Shown here: piece after piece, positions 9,833 to 21,377 of the stretch
How the letters are laid out: every line of letters starts with the position of its first letter
How positions within the stretch are numbered: the stretch's first letter is position 1
Source of the DNA: Azospira oryzae
GTDB lineage: Bacteria > Pseudomonadota > Gammaproteobacteria > Burkholderiales > Rhodocyclaceae
Reading direction: 5' to 3'
NCBI RefSeq assembly: GCF_004217225.1
Contig: NZ_SHKM01000001.1
Span: 1,092,137-1,156,136 of the forward strand
Length of the DNA stretch: 64,000 nt
Position numbers and translations under genes: made by a program
Notes under the pieces: model-generated
Database searches by the model: none
Seen by the model: the letters and a program-made list of their open reading frames with translations, nothing else
Told to the model about the DNA's origin: nothing

Positions 9833-11263
9833 ATGACCCTGCGCCTCAAGCTGCTGCTGCCCCTGGCCCTGGTGTGGACCGCCTTCATCGCCTATCTCTA
9901 CGGCATCTGGCTGCCCGACTCGGTGCGCTACCAGATCGCCGTCTTCGAGCGGCAGCAGGAACGGGAAATGCACAACCTGACGGAAAGCCTGCTGCCCCTG
10001 GTAGTGGCCCGGCAACTGGGGGACATCCACGACACCCTGGATTCCCTGCGCCAGGAGAATCCGGAATGGGTCGAGGTGGTGCTGCAGGACCACGAAGGGC
10101 GTCAGCTCTACCCCCTGGCCGGCACTCCCGTCCCGCCGGCCGGGCCCGACGAGCAGCTGCACACCCAGCAGCTGAACCTGGCCAACGACAGCGTCGGCAG
10201 CCTGCGCATCCGGATCAGCCACCGGGCCCTGCTGGAAAGCGTGGCCCAGTCCCAGAAGACCCTCTTCGCCCTGCTCGCCTCGGTGCTGCTGGGAGCCTTC
10301 CTGGCCCTGGGCGTGGTGCTCGACGCCACGGTGCGGCGCCCGGTCAACCGCCTCATGACTGCCGCCCGGGAACTGGCCGAGGGCCGCTTCGACGCCCACC
10401 TGCCCCCCGGCGGCAAGGACGAGATCGGCACCCTGGTCAACACCTTCGCCGCCATGCGGGACCAGGTCCAGGCCACCCAGCAGAGCCTGCGCCAGCTCAA
10501 CGAGCACCTGGAACAGCGGGTGCAGGAGGAACTGGCAAAGAACCGGGAGAAGGACCACATGCTGATCCAGCAATCCCGCCTGGCGGCCATGGGCGAGATG
10601 GTGCACAACATCGCCCACCAGTGGCGCCAGCCCCTCAACGCCCTCTCCCTGCTGGTGCGCAACATCAAGGACGACTACGACTTCCAGGCCCTCACCCCGG
10701 AAGTCATGGACCGCTCGGTGGCCGACGCCCAGCGCCTGCTGGGGCGCATGTCCACCACCATCGACGATTTCCGCGACTTCTTCCGTCCGGAAAAGAAGAT
10801 GACCCAGTTCGACGTCAGCCATGCCGTGGAAGAGGCGGTGTTCATCATGCAGGGCACCCTGAAGAGCCACGGCATCGAACTGGTGGAAAAACTGGACCCC
10901 GGCGTCGAGGCCGAAGGCTTCCCCTCCCAGTTCGCCCAGGCGGTGCTCAACATCCTGGCCAATGCCAAGGAAGAAATCCTGGCGCGCAAGGTCGCCGCCG
11001 GCCGCATCGAGATCGAACTGCAGCGCCAGGGCGAAACCATCCTCCTGCGGGTCAGCGACAACGCCGGCGGCATCGCCCCGGAGATCCTGCCGAAAATCTT
11101 CGACCCCTACTTCACCACCAAGGACAAAGGCAGCGGCATCGGTCTGTACATGGCCAAGACCATCATCGAACACAATATGAACGGCAGCATCAGCGCCGCC
11201 AACCTGGGCGACGGCGCCTGTTTCACCCTGACCGTGCCGGTGCGCCAGCCGAAAAAGAATTAG
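9833..11263 (+). CDS. HAMP-domain sensor histidine kinase
   Basis: 476 aa inner-membrane kinase. TM1 is about residues 8-28, a periplasmic sensor loop of about 120 residues follows, then TM2 about 145-167, a HAMP domain, a coiled coil and the DHp helix with NIAHQWRQPLNAL (H262 as likely phosphoacceptor). The ATP-binding domain has LNILANAKEE (N box), DNAGGI (G1), FDPYFTTKDKGSGIGLY and a final G-rich strand. It starts 4 bases after the binding-protein stop with no clear ribosome site, suggesting translational coupling. Its DHp region is almost identical to that of the kinase at 13405-15954, showing that the two are paralogues. Confidence 0.93.
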   Translation: MTLRLKLLLPLALVWTAFIAYLYGIWLPDSVRYQIAVFERQQEREMHNLTESLLPLVVARQLGDIHDTLDSLRQENPEWVEVVLQDHEGRQLYPLAGTPVPPAGPDEQLHTQQLNLANDSVGSLRIRISHRALLESVAQSQKTLFALLASVLLGAFLALGVVLDATVRRPVNRLMTAARELAEGRFDAHLPPGGKDEIGTLVNTFAAMRDQVQATQQSLRQLNEHLEQRVQEELAKNREKDHMLIQQSRLAAMGEMVHNIAHQWRQPLNALSLLVRNIKDDYDFQALTPEVMDRSVADAQRLLGRMSTTIDDFRDFFRPEKKMTQFDVSHAVEEAVFIMQGTLKSHGIELVEKLDPGVEAEGFPSQFAQAVLNILANAKEEILARKVAAGRIEIELQRQGETILLRVSDNAGGIAPEILPKIFDPYFTTKDKGSGIGLYMAKTIIEHNMNGSISAANLGDGACFTLTVPVRQPKKN

Positions 11264-11272
11264 AATACGCTC

Positions 11273-12304
11273 ATGGACTCCCATACCCCGCCCGGCCTCG
11301 ATCTGAACTTCCTGCAAGGCCTGCGCCTGCTCTACGTGGAAGATGAAGACGAGGTGCGGGAACTGCTCTCCCGCTTCCTCGGCCGCCGCGTCGGCACCCT
11401 GGAGGTGGCCGTCAATGGCAGGGAAGGCCTGGAAGCCTTCCTCAAGGGCGAGTACGACGTGGTGGTGACCGACATCAAGATGCCGGAAATGGACGGCCTG
11501 GAAATGGCCTCCAGGATTCGCGCCACGGGCCATGCGGTGCCCATCATCGTGGTCACCGCCTACAGCGACCGGGATTACCTGCTGCGCTCCATCGACCTGG
11601 GGGTGGACCGCTACGTCACCAAGCCCATCGACCCGGATGCCCTGCTCACCGCCATCCACGACGCAGTCATGGTGCGTACCCAGCAGAAGGCCCTGCTGGC
11701 GGCGGAAACCCGCATTGCCGACATCCTGCAGCAGACGGTGATGGCCCTGGCCCGTGCCATCGAGATGCGGGACCCCTACACCGACGGCCACCAGAAGCGG
11801 GTTTCGGCCCTGGCGGCAGCCATCGCCAAGGAAATGGGGCTGGCGCGGGAGGTGGTGGAAGGGGTGCGTTTCGGCGCCCTGATCCACGACATCGGCTCCA
11901 TCCGCATCCCCAGCGAAATCCTGTGCAAGCCGGGCAAGCTCAAGCCCATCGAGTTCGAGATCATCAAGAACCACTCCCAGGCCGGCTACGAGCTGCTCAA
12001 GGATGTGGATTTCCCCTGGCCCATCGCCGAGATGGTGCGCCAGCACCACGAGCGCCTGAACGGCTCCGGCTATCCCCAGGGCCTCAAGGGTGAAGCCATC
12101 CTGCTGGAAGCCCGCATCCTGGCCGTGGCCGACGTGGTGGAGGCCATGAGTTCCCACCGTCCCTACCGCCCCGCCCTGGGGCTGGAACAGGCCCTGGCCG
12201 AACTGGAAAGCGGCGCTGGCCAGCTTTACGATGCCGAAGTGGTGAACGCCTGCGTGCGCCTCATGCGGCGGCGGCCCGATCTGCTGCCGGAGCAGGGGCT
12301 GTAA
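11273..12304 (+). CDS. response regulator with HD-GYP domain
   Basis: 343 aa protein. The receiver domain (about 1-130) has the phosphorylation site D67 in VVVTDIKMP and K in TKPID. The HD-GYP domain (about 145-335) would hydrolyse c-di-GMP. The catalytic pair is H205-D206, but the normally invariant lysine of HDxGK is serine (HDIGS, S209), and the HHERxDGSGYP block has asparagine for aspartate (N263). The metal ligands remain, so activity may be altered rather than lost. It is the last gene of the binding protein-kinase-regulator operon, starting 9 bases after the kinase. The convergent paralogue at 12377-13408 keeps both consensus residues. Confidence 0.93.
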   Translation: MDSHTPPGLDLNFLQGLRLLYVEDEDEVRELLSRFLGRRVGTLEVAVNGREGLEAFLKGEYDVVVTDIKMPEMDGLEMASRIRATGHAVPIIVVTAYSDRDYLLRSIDLGVDRYVTKPIDPDALLTAIHDAVMVRTQQKALLAAETRIADILQQTVMALARAIEMRDPYTDGHQKRVSALAAAIAKEMGLAREVVEGVRFGALIHDIGSIRIPSEILCKPGKLKPIEFEIIKNHSQAGYELLKDVDFPWPIAEMVRQHHERLNGSGYPQGLKGEAILLEARILAVADVVEAMSSHRPYRPALGLEQALAELESGAGQLYDAEVVNACVRLMRRRPDLLPEQGL

Positions 12305-12376
12305 GCCAGCCTGCCGGGGGCCGAGCCTGAGCCCTCCCCGTCCTTTCCCATTGTTCCCGGTGTTATGCGGCCGCTC

Positions 12377-13408
12377 TCAGGCGGCCGTCCCCACGTAGCG
12401 TTCCGGATTGCTCTCCAGCACCGCCAGACAGGCATCCACCGCGGCCCCGTCGTAGAGGGTGCCCCGGTGCTGGCGGATTTCCTCCTTCGCCGCTTCCAGA
12501 CCCAGGGCCGCCCGGTAGGGACGGTCCGAACTCATGGCCTCCACCACGTCGGCCACGGCGATGATGCGGGCCTCCAGGGAAATCTCATCCCCTTTCAGGC
12601 CCTGGGGATAGCCGGAGCCGTCCAGGCGCTCGTGGTGCTGGCGCACCATCTGGGCGATGGGCCAGGGGAAGGTGGCGTCGCCAAGGATCTCGTAGCCCGC
12701 TTCCACATGGGCCTTGATCAGGGCAAACTCGTCCGGCGAGGGTCGCCGCGGCATGCTGAGGAACTCGGCCGGCACCTGGATCTTGCCGATGTCGTGGATC
12801 GACGCCCCCACCCGGATGCCCGCCACCTGGGCGGCCGGCAGGCCCATGCGTTCGGCGATGGCCCCGGCCAGCTGGGAGACCCGCTTCTGGTGGCCGTCGG
12901 TGTACGGGTCCCGCACTTCGATGGCCCGCGCCAGCACCGCCACCACCTGGTTCAGGGCCTCGGTGGTTTCCTCCCGGGCCCGCTCGATTTCCCGCTGGTG
13001 GAAATGCATCTTGGCGCTGCGGCTGACCGCCTCCATGAGCAGGAAAGGGTCCACCGGCTTGGTGATGTAGCGGTCGATGCCGATCTCGATGGCCCGCACG
13101 AAATAGTCCATCTCGTTGTAGGCGGTGATGACGATCACCGGCACTTCCCGCTGGATGTCCTTGATGGCGGCGGCCATGGAAAGGCCGTCCATGACCGGCA
13201 TGCGCACGTCGGTGACGACGATGTCGTAGCCGCCGTGCTGGCGGAACAGCTCCAGCCCTTCCTGGCCGTTGGCCGCCACGTCCACCTTGGCAAAACGGCG
13301 GGAGAGAAAGCGGGTCAATTCCCGACGCACCTCTTCCTCGTCTTCGACGTAAAGCAGGCTGAGGGTGCGCAGGAATTCCGCGTCTTGGTCTTTTTCGAGG
13401 GCGTTCAT
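12377..13408 (-). CDS. response regulator with HD-GYP domain
   Basis: 343 aa protein, exactly the same length as the convergent paralogue at 11273-12304. The receiver domain has YDIVVTDVRMPVMDG and TKPVD. The HD-GYP phosphodiesterase domain has H205-D206 and K209 (HDIGK), a downstream HxxxxYEIL block and HHERLDGSGYP, so all consensus catalytic residues are present and c-di-GMP hydrolysis is likely. Its ATG overlaps the stop of the upstream kinase gene by 4 bases, indicating translational coupling. It ends 72 bases from the stop of the opposing regulator gene. Confidence 0.94.
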   Translation of the reverse strand: MNALEKDQDAEFLRTLSLLYVEDEEEVRRELTRFLSRRFAKVDVAANGQEGLELFRQHGGYDIVVTDVRMPVMDGLSMAAAIKDIQREVPVIVITAYNEMDYFVRAIEIGIDRYITKPVDPFLLMEAVSRSAKMHFHQREIERAREETTEALNQVVAVLARAIEVRDPYTDGHQKRVSQLAGAIAERMGLPAAQVAGIRVGASIHDIGKIQVPAEFLSMPRRPSPDEFALIKAHVEAGYEILGDATFPWPIAQMVRQHHERLDGSGYPQGLKGDEISLEARIIAVADVVEAMSSDRPYRAALGLEAAKEEIRQHRGTLYDGAAVDACLAVLESNPERYVGTAA

Positions 13409-15954
13409 TGCATTGGGGCCGTGGGCGGAAGGGTGTACAAAGGCACGGTGAGGACGAAGCGGGCGCCTTCGGCGGTGTTTTCAGCCCTTATTTTACCGTG
13501 CATGCTGCGCTCCAGTATCATTTTGGTCATATACAGGCCGATGCCGCTGCCCTGCTCCTTGGTGGTGAAATAGGGCTCGAAAATGTGCCCCAGGACGTTG
13601 CCGGGGATACCGCCGGCGTTGTCCTCCACCGTCACTTCCACCTGGCCGTCGCAACGGCTGACCTGCAGGCGGATGCGGGCCGGGCGCACATGGCGCTCCT
13701 GCAGCACCTCCTTGGCGTTGGCCAGGACATTGAGCACGGCCTGGGAAAACTGGCCGTGGAAGCCCCAGGCCCGCAGGTCCGGCTCGATGGCCCGTTCCAG
13801 GGCGATATCGTTGTTCTTCAGGGAGGCCTCCATGATGAAGGCCGCATCCTCCACCGCCGCCCCCAGGTCGAAGTCCGCCGGGTCCCGGTCGGGACGGAAG
13901 AAATTGCGGAAATCGTCGATGGTGGTGGACATGCGCTGCAGCAGCTTCAGGGCCCGGCCCACGCTTTCGTCCAGGGCCGCCGCATCCAGCTGGCCAAACG
14001 CAAAGTCGTCGCGGATATTGGCGATCACCAGGCCCAGGGCGTTGAGGGGCTGGCGCCACTGGTGGGCAATGTTGTGCACCATCTCGCCCATGGCCGCCAG
14101 GCGGGACTGCTGGATCAGCAGCTGATCCTTTTCCCGGTTGCTCGCCAGCTCCTCCTGCACCCGGGCCTCCAGGCGGCTGTTGAGGGCCTGCAGTTCCGCT
14201 TCCAGGGTCTTGCGCTCGGTCACGTCCCGGTTGCTCACCCGCCGCCCCAGGGCCTCGCCCTCCTCTCCCACCACCGCCTGGCAGCCGTGGGCGATCCAGC
14301 GCACCTGCCCGTCCCGGCGCACGATGCGGAAGTCCACCATGTGCTCGTGATGGAAGACTGCCTGGTTGAGGTGTTCCTGGAACTCCTGCCGGTCGTCGGG
14401 GTGGACGATCTGCTGCAGCAGGGAAGGATCGTCGGCAAAGGCCTGGACGCCGTAACCGGTGATGCGTTCCACCGAGGGGGTCATGTAGACGATGCGGCCG
14501 TCGGCCCCCTGCCAGTATTCCCAGTCGTAGGTGAAGTCGGCCATGGTGCGGAAGTTCCGCTCGCTTTGCCGCAGGCTGTCTTCGGCCCGCCGCTTCTCGC
14601 CCACGTCCTCGACGATGCCGATGCCGCCGATGATGGCGCCGCTGGCATCGCGCAGGGGATTGGCGCGGAAGGATATCCACACGTCGATATGGCTGAGGGT
14701 GGTGCGGTAGCTGCCGTCGTAGGTGCCGCCCTCCCCGGCCAGGGCCTGGCGCATGGCCGGCAGCACCGACTGGTCCCGCAGGCGCTGCAGATCCAGGCCC
14801 TGCAAGGCCTGCACCGTGCTGCCCACCATGGTGGCAAAACGCTCGTTGCAGAAGGTCAGACAGAGGCGGGAATCGAAGTGGATGACGCCCACCGGCAGGT
14901 TTTCCAGCAGCAGGCGGTAACGTCCCTCCGTCTCGGCCAGGGCCCGCAGGGCCGACTCCTCCTGCCGTTCGCCACGCCGGTTGATCACCAGCAGGCCCAG
15001 CACCACCGCCGCCAATAGCAGGCTGCCGGCACTGTAGTAGTAGAGCTTGCTGCGCCAGTTGCTGAGGTAGTCCTCCGGCGCCATGCCGGCAAAGACGTAG
15101 AGCGGATACTCGCCCACCTTGCGGATGCTCACCAGCCGTTCCACCTGGTCCGTGCCGCTGCGGATCTTCATCAGGATTTCCCGGTCGCCCCGGGCCATGT
15201 AGGGCTGGGCCGGATGGGATTCCACCGGCTGGCCGATACGGTCGTCCCGGGCCGGGAAGCGCATCAGCATGCGGGCATGGGTGTCGCGGATGGAGACATT
15301 GCCGTGGGGCCCCAGGTCCAGGCTCTGGTAGAAGGGGGCAAAGGATTCAGGCAGGAAGGTGGCCACCACCACCCCGGCAAAACTGCCGTCCGCATTGTTG
15401 AGGCGGCGGCTCACCGCCAGGGTCCACTTGCCCGTGGTGCGGCCCAGCACCGGCTCGGCGATCACCAGGCCCGCCTCCGGGTTCTGCACGTGGGCGGTGA
15501 AATGGCTGCGGTCCGCCATGTTGTAGGGCGGCAGGGGGCTGAGGGAGCTGTAGAGGAAATCCCCCTTCACATTGACCAGGTGCAGGCCATGGACCTCGGG
15601 CACGATCTCCCGCTTGGTCCGCAGCAGCCGCTCCAGCTCCTCGCCCCGGGCGCCACGCTGGGCCTGGGAACGGGCCATATCCTCGGGGGTGACGTGGCCC
15701 TGCACGTCCTGCAGGATCTGGTCGATGTTGCGGATGCGGGCTGCGGTGTGCAGCTCCATGAGGTGGCCCAGGTTGCCCACCTCGACCCGGGCCCGCTCCT
15801 CCAGACCGTCGTAGTCGCTCTTCAGGCTGACGCCGACCAGGATGAAAAAACCCAGGAGACCGGACAGGCCGGCCATCAGGGGGAGGCGGGAATGGCGGAA
15901 TTTCATGGCGGTCTTTGTTATATCCACGTACGGCGCGTGGTTTCTTTCCGCCAT
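13405..15954 (-). CDS. Cache/PAS sensor histidine kinase
   Basis: 849 aa membrane kinase. TM1 is about residues 25-45, then a large periplasmic double-Cache-like domain (about 50-295, with EVHGLHLVNVKGDFLYSS and GRTTGKWTLAVSRRL), TM2 about 302-322, two PAS domains (about 345-460 and 470-590), a coiled coil, the DHp helix with H631 in NIAHQWRQPLNALG and an ATPase domain with DNAGGIPG and FEPYFTTKEQGSGIGLY. The start could be 15954 (with a modest GAGG upstream) or the second Met at 15906, just before the first membrane helix. It is paired with the HD-GYP regulator by a 4-base overlap. The kinase core is paralogous to 9833-11263, but the sensor module is entirely different. Confidence 0.92.
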   Translation of the reverse strand: MAERNHAPYVDITKTAMKFRHSRLPLMAGLSGLLGFFILVGVSLKSDYDGLEERARVEVGNLGHLMELHTAARIRNIDQILQDVQGHVTPEDMARSQAQRGARGEELERLLRTKREIVPEVHGLHLVNVKGDFLYSSLSPLPPYNMADRSHFTAHVQNPEAGLVIAEPVLGRTTGKWTLAVSRRLNNADGSFAGVVVATFLPESFAPFYQSLDLGPHGNVSIRDTHARMLMRFPARDDRIGQPVESHPAQPYMARGDREILMKIRSGTDQVERLVSIRKVGEYPLYVFAGMAPEDYLSNWRSKLYYYSAGSLLLAAVVLGLLVINRRGERQEESALRALAETEGRYRLLLENLPVGVIHFDSRLCLTFCNERFATMVGSTVQALQGLDLQRLRDQSVLPAMRQALAGEGGTYDGSYRTTLSHIDVWISFRANPLRDASGAIIGGIGIVEDVGEKRRAEDSLRQSERNFRTMADFTYDWEYWQGADGRIVYMTPSVERITGYGVQAFADDPSLLQQIVHPDDRQEFQEHLNQAVFHHEHMVDFRIVRRDGQVRWIAHGCQAVVGEEGEALGRRVSNRDVTERKTLEAELQALNSRLEARVQEELASNREKDQLLIQQSRLAAMGEMVHNIAHQWRQPLNALGLVIANIRDDFAFGQLDAAALDESVGRALKLLQRMSTTIDDFRNFFRPDRDPADFDLGAAVEDAAFIMEASLKNNDIALERAIEPDLRAWGFHGQFSQAVLNVLANAKEVLQERHVRPARIRLQVSRCDGQVEVTVEDNAGGIPGNVLGHIFEPYFTTKEQGSGIGLYMTKMILERSMHGKIRAENTAEGARFVLTVPLYTLPPTAPMQ

Positions 15955-15990
15955 GCTAAGCCCTCGCCGGCGGAAACGCCAGAAATACGA

Positions 15991-16025
15991 AGGGCGGGAA
16001 AGCGGCCATGCCGCCTCCCCGCCCT
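15991..16025 (-). terminator. hairpin after htpG
   Basis: An 8-base outer stem (AGGGCGGG/CCCGCCCT) encloses a second GCGGC-CAT-GCCGC stem, 20 bases beyond the htpG stop. The following T content is low, so it is a structural candidate rather than a textbook terminator. Confidence 0.45.
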
Positions 16026-16045
16026 CGCCTGCCCTGGCGACGGAC

Positions 16046-17962
<1,917 letters not shown>

Positions 17963-18065
17963 GCAAGACTCCGTGGGTAAAAGGTGGGAACGAACGGTTG
18001 CCGCCGTGCCGGCCCGGGGGCCGGCGCGGTCGTTGCCCCGGAAAATGGGGACGGCAATCAGGATT

Positions 18066-20672
18066 TCAAGAGGGAATGTTGCCGGGGGCGGCGTAGAGCG
18101 CCAGGTTGCGGCCGCTGCGCTTGGCTTCGTAGAGGGCGCCGTCGGCCCGGGCCAGCAGATGGTCGATGTTGGCATCCTGGGGCGCCAGGATGGTGGCGCC
18201 GATGCTCACGGTGATGCCCAGCTCGACGCCTTCGGCCACCCGCACCTTTTCCTGGGCCACGGCCTGGCGCAGCCGCTCGGCGGCCTGCATGGCGCCCTGG
18301 CCGTCGGTTTCCGGCAGCATGACGGCGAATTCCTCGCCCCCCAGACGGCCGCAGATGTCGATGGCCCGCAGCTCCCGGGCGATGATGGCGGCGACGATCT
18401 TGAGGGCCACGTCCCCGGCCCCGTGGCCGTGGGTGTCGTTGATGCGCTTGAAGTGGTCCACGTCCAGCATCAGCACGGCCACGCTGCGGCCCAGGCGGCG
18501 GGCGCGGGTGATCTCCGCCTCCCCCTGGTCGAGGAAGCGGGAGCGGTTGTTGAGGCCGGTCAGGGTGTCCACGGTGGCCAGCCGGTGCAGGGAATCCATG
18601 GCCCGGTTGCGGTCGATGGCGATGGCGGCCTGGCGGCAGGCGTGCTCGATGACGTCCTTGTCGAAGCGGTTGGGACGCCGGCCCTGGCGGAAATAAAGAG
18701 ACAGGGTGCCCAGCACTTCCTTGCCCGGGGAGACGATGGGGGTGGACCAGGCGGTCTTCAGCCCCAGGGCCGAGGCAAAGTCGCGGCAGTCCTGCCACTG
18801 TTCCGAATCGTCGATGTGCTCGGCGATGATCTGCTTGCCGGTGCGGATGGCGGCGGCGCAGGCGCACACCGCGGGGTTTTCCGGGCAGTTCTGGCCCACG
18901 TCGCGGCAGGTGCGGCGCAGGCTGGGGGCGGAGCCCAGCACCAGGTGGCCGTTGTCCGGCTGCAGCAGGAGGACGGCGGCGAAGCAGTCGGAAATGAGGG
19001 ACTCGACCCGGTTGCACAGGGCGTCCAGCACCACCTGCAGGGAGGCATCGCTGGCGATCAGCTCCAGCACCTGGCGCTCGGCGGCCAGCAGCTGCTCGGC
19101 CTGCTTGCGCTCGGAAATGTCGGTGGAGCTGCCGATGAGCAGGCGCCGCCCGCCCAGGTCCACGCCCCGCTTGTAGGAGAGCAGGTAGCGCTCGCCCTTG
19201 GGCGTCAGGTGTTTCTCTTCCCGGCCAGTGACCTTCTTCGCCGCCAGGGCCTTGATGTCGTCCTGGCGCAGGCGGGAAGCCACGTCGGCCGGGTACAGCT
19301 CGAAATCGCTGCGCCCCACCACCTCGTGCTTGTCGTGGCCGACGAAGGCGGCGGCGGCCTCGTTCATGACCAGGTAACGGCCGTCCTCGTCCTTGACGAA
19401 GACCATCACCGGCAGGGTGTCCAGGATCATCTCGGTCAGGCTGGACTGCTGCTCCAGGCGCTGGTGGCTTTCCTTGAGGTCGTCCCGGGCCCGCTTCTGC
19501 TCGGTCATGTCGGTGAACACGCAGACATAGTTGATGACCTGGCCGCCCTCTCCCTTGACCGAGGTGATGGTGAGGTTCTCCGGGTACAGCTCGCCGTTCT
19601 TGCGCCGGTTCCAGATTTCCCCGCTCCACACGCCGAAGGCCGCCAGGTCGGCGTAGAGCTGACGGTAGAAGTCGGCGTCGTGGAGGCCGGACTTGAGCAG
19701 GCGGGTATCGTGGCCCACCGCCTCCTCGGCGGAATAGCCGGTGATGGCGGAAAAGGCCGGGTTGATGGACTGGATGATCCGTTCCGCATTGACGATCATG
19801 ATCGCCTGCTGGCTCGACTCGGCCACCTTGGAGGCCAGCAGCAGAGCGTGGCGGGACTGCTGCAGCCGCTGGCTCTGCTCCTGCAGGGCGGCCCGCAGCT
19901 CGGCCACGTATTCCTGCTCGACGCTGTCCAGGATGTCGGCGTAGGAGAGCAGGCCGGTGATGCGGCCGTGCTCGTCCATCACCCCCAGGTGGCGGATGCG
20001 CCGGTCGTTGAAGATCTTGCGCGTGTGGTACAGGGTGGAACTGCGCGGCACGGTGATGAGGGGGAAGGTGGCCACCTCGCCGGCGCTGCAGTTGAGGGAT
20101 TCCTGGCCGATCAGGCGCAGCACGTCGCGGCCGGTGAGGATGCCCAGATGGCCGTTGTGCTCCACGATGGCGGCGTCGCTGCGGGCCTCCCGCAGGCGCT
20201 GCACCGCCTCGGCCACCGGCATGCTGCCGGGCACCTGCAGGGGGGCGCTCTTCAGCACCGAGCCCACGTCACGCATGTGCACGTAGAACTCCACCCCCTG
20301 GTGGTTCACGATGTCGGTCTGGGAAACGATGCCCAGGCGCCGCCCGTCCCGGTCCACCACCAGCAGGTGGCGCAGGCGCTCCTGCTTGAAGCGGATGGCG
20401 GCGTCGGCCACGGTGTCCGTTTCCCGCACGGTCTTCACCGGCGTGCTCATGACCCGGGAAACCGGCAGATGGATGGATTCGGGGTCGGAGAAATTCAGGG
20501 CCAGGGCGTCCCGCTCGGTCCAGATGCCCCGCACCTCCCCCAGCTCCACCACCAGGATGGAGCCGCAGCGGGCCTGGTGCATGCGCCCTGCCGCCTCCGC
20601 CACCGTGGTCTGGGGAGCGCATTCCAGCAGCTCGTGCCGCAGGATCTGGGAGATGGGCAGGTCGTAATGCAT
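18066..20672 (-). CDS. CBS-PAS-GAF-GGDEF diguanylate cyclase
   Basis: 868 aa cytoplasmic, multi-input diguanylate cyclase with no evident membrane helix. In order: four CBS repeats (about 1-275, two Bateman modules that typically bind adenine nucleotides), a coiled coil, two PAS domains (about 290-410 and 420-540), a GAF domain (about 550-700, with a Cys-rich loop near residues 595-610) and a GGDEF domain with GGEEF at 778-782. RAID five residues before GGEEF gives an intact I-site. The Cys cluster in the GAF domain (four Cys within about 17 residues) might bind a metal or respond to redox. It starts 11 bases after greB and is probably co-transcribed with it. Confidence 0.94.
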   Translation of the reverse strand: MHYDLPISQILRHELLECAPQTTVAEAAGRMHQARCGSILVVELGEVRGIWTERDALALNFSDPESIHLPVSRVMSTPVKTVRETDTVADAAIRFKQERLRHLLVVDRDGRRLGIVSQTDIVNHQGVEFYVHMRDVGSVLKSAPLQVPGSMPVAEAVQRLREARSDAAIVEHNGHLGILTGRDVLRLIGQESLNCSAGEVATFPLITVPRSSTLYHTRKIFNDRRIRHLGVMDEHGRITGLLSYADILDSVEQEYVAELRAALQEQSQRLQQSRHALLLASKVAESSQQAIMIVNAERIIQSINPAFSAITGYSAEEAVGHDTRLLKSGLHDADFYRQLYADLAAFGVWSGEIWNRRKNGELYPENLTITSVKGEGGQVINYVCVFTDMTEQKRARDDLKESHQRLEQQSSLTEMILDTLPVMVFVKDEDGRYLVMNEAAAAFVGHDKHEVVGRSDFELYPADVASRLRQDDIKALAAKKVTGREEKHLTPKGERYLLSYKRGVDLGGRRLLIGSSTDISERKQAEQLLAAERQVLELIASDASLQVVLDALCNRVESLISDCFAAVLLLQPDNGHLVLGSAPSLRRTCRDVGQNCPENPAVCACAAAIRTGKQIIAEHIDDSEQWQDCRDFASALGLKTAWSTPIVSPGKEVLGTLSLYFRQGRRPNRFDKDVIEHACRQAAIAIDRNRAMDSLHRLATVDTLTGLNNRSRFLDQGEAEITRARRLGRSVAVLMLDVDHFKRINDTHGHGAGDVALKIVAAIIARELRAIDICGRLGGEEFAVMLPETDGQGAMQAAERLRQAVAQEKVRVAEGVELGITVSIGATILAPQDANIDHLLARADGALYEAKRSGRNLALYAAPGNIPS

Positions 20673-20683
20673 GATTTCTGTCT

Positions 20684-21241
20684 TTACTCGATGGCCAGGT
20701 AGCGGACTTCGACGATCTCGATCTCCCGCTGGCCCATGGGGCTCTGGAAGCGCACCGTATCCCCTTCCCTGGCCTTGATCAGGGCCCGGGCCAGGGGCGA
20801 GATCCAGCTGATGTGGCCCCGGGAGATATCGGTTTCATCCACCCCGACGATGGTGTAGGTCTGTTCCTGGCCCTGTTCGTCGGCGATGGTGACGGTGGCG
20901 CCGAAGAACACCTGGTCCGTGGCTTCCCGCAACAGGGGATCCACCACCAGGGAGTTGTCCAGGCGCTTGGTGAGAAAGCGGATGCGGCGGTCGATCTCCC
21001 GCAGGCGCTTCTTGCCGTAGATGTAGTCGCCGTTTTCCGAGCGGTCGCCGTTGGAGGCGGCCCAGTGCACCACCTCCACCACCTTCGGCCGTTCCACCTT
21101 GAGCAGATGCTCCAGTTCGGCCTTGAGACGGGCGTGGCCGACCGGCGTCATGTAGTTCTTGGTGCCGATCGGCAGGCGCTGGGCGGGCTCGAGTTCGTCC
21201 TCGTCCGCGTCGTCCGACTCTTTGGTGAAAGCCTTGCTCAT
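20684..21241 (-). CDS. greB: transcription elongation factor GreB
   Basis: 185 aa. GreB/GreA family: an N-terminal coiled coil carrying the conserved acidic tip (NGDRSENGDYIYGKKRL) and a C-terminal FKBP-like domain (RGHISWISPLARAL). The MSKAFTKE start is typical of GreB, and the NYMTP...LKAEL block confirms it. It rescues backtracked RNA polymerase by stimulating transcript cleavage through the secondary channel. The ATG at 21241 has no strong ribosome site; an in-frame extension upstream has no family support. The CBS-GGDEF gene follows after 11 bases, an unusual partner for greB. Confidence 0.96.
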   Translation of the reverse strand: MSKAFTKESDDADEDELEPAQRLPIGTKNYMTPVGHARLKAELEHLLKVERPKVVEVVHWAASNGDRSENGDYIYGKKRLREIDRRIRFLTKRLDNSLVVDPLLREATDQVFFGATVTIADEQGQEQTYTIVGVDETDISRGHISWISPLARALIKAREGDTVRFQSPMGQREIEIVEVRYLAIE

Positions 21242-21323
21242 GAAGGGAAATGCTCGGTGAGTGCTGCAGGATGCGAAATAATTCACGCACATGATAGTGC
21301 AAAAGCCCGCCGCCGTCCCTCAG

Positions 21324-21337
21324 CGTCAGGCCTGACG
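21324..21337. repeat. perfect 14-base palindrome
   Basis: CGTCAGGCCTGACG is a perfect palindrome in the gap between greB (divergent side) and the hybE stop. It could be an operator or part of a transcript end; no T-run follows it. Function unknown. Confidence 0.4.
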
Positions 21338-21377
21338 TGGCATTTGCGGCAGTCCCGGCGGGCGCCGGGAAGGGGTT

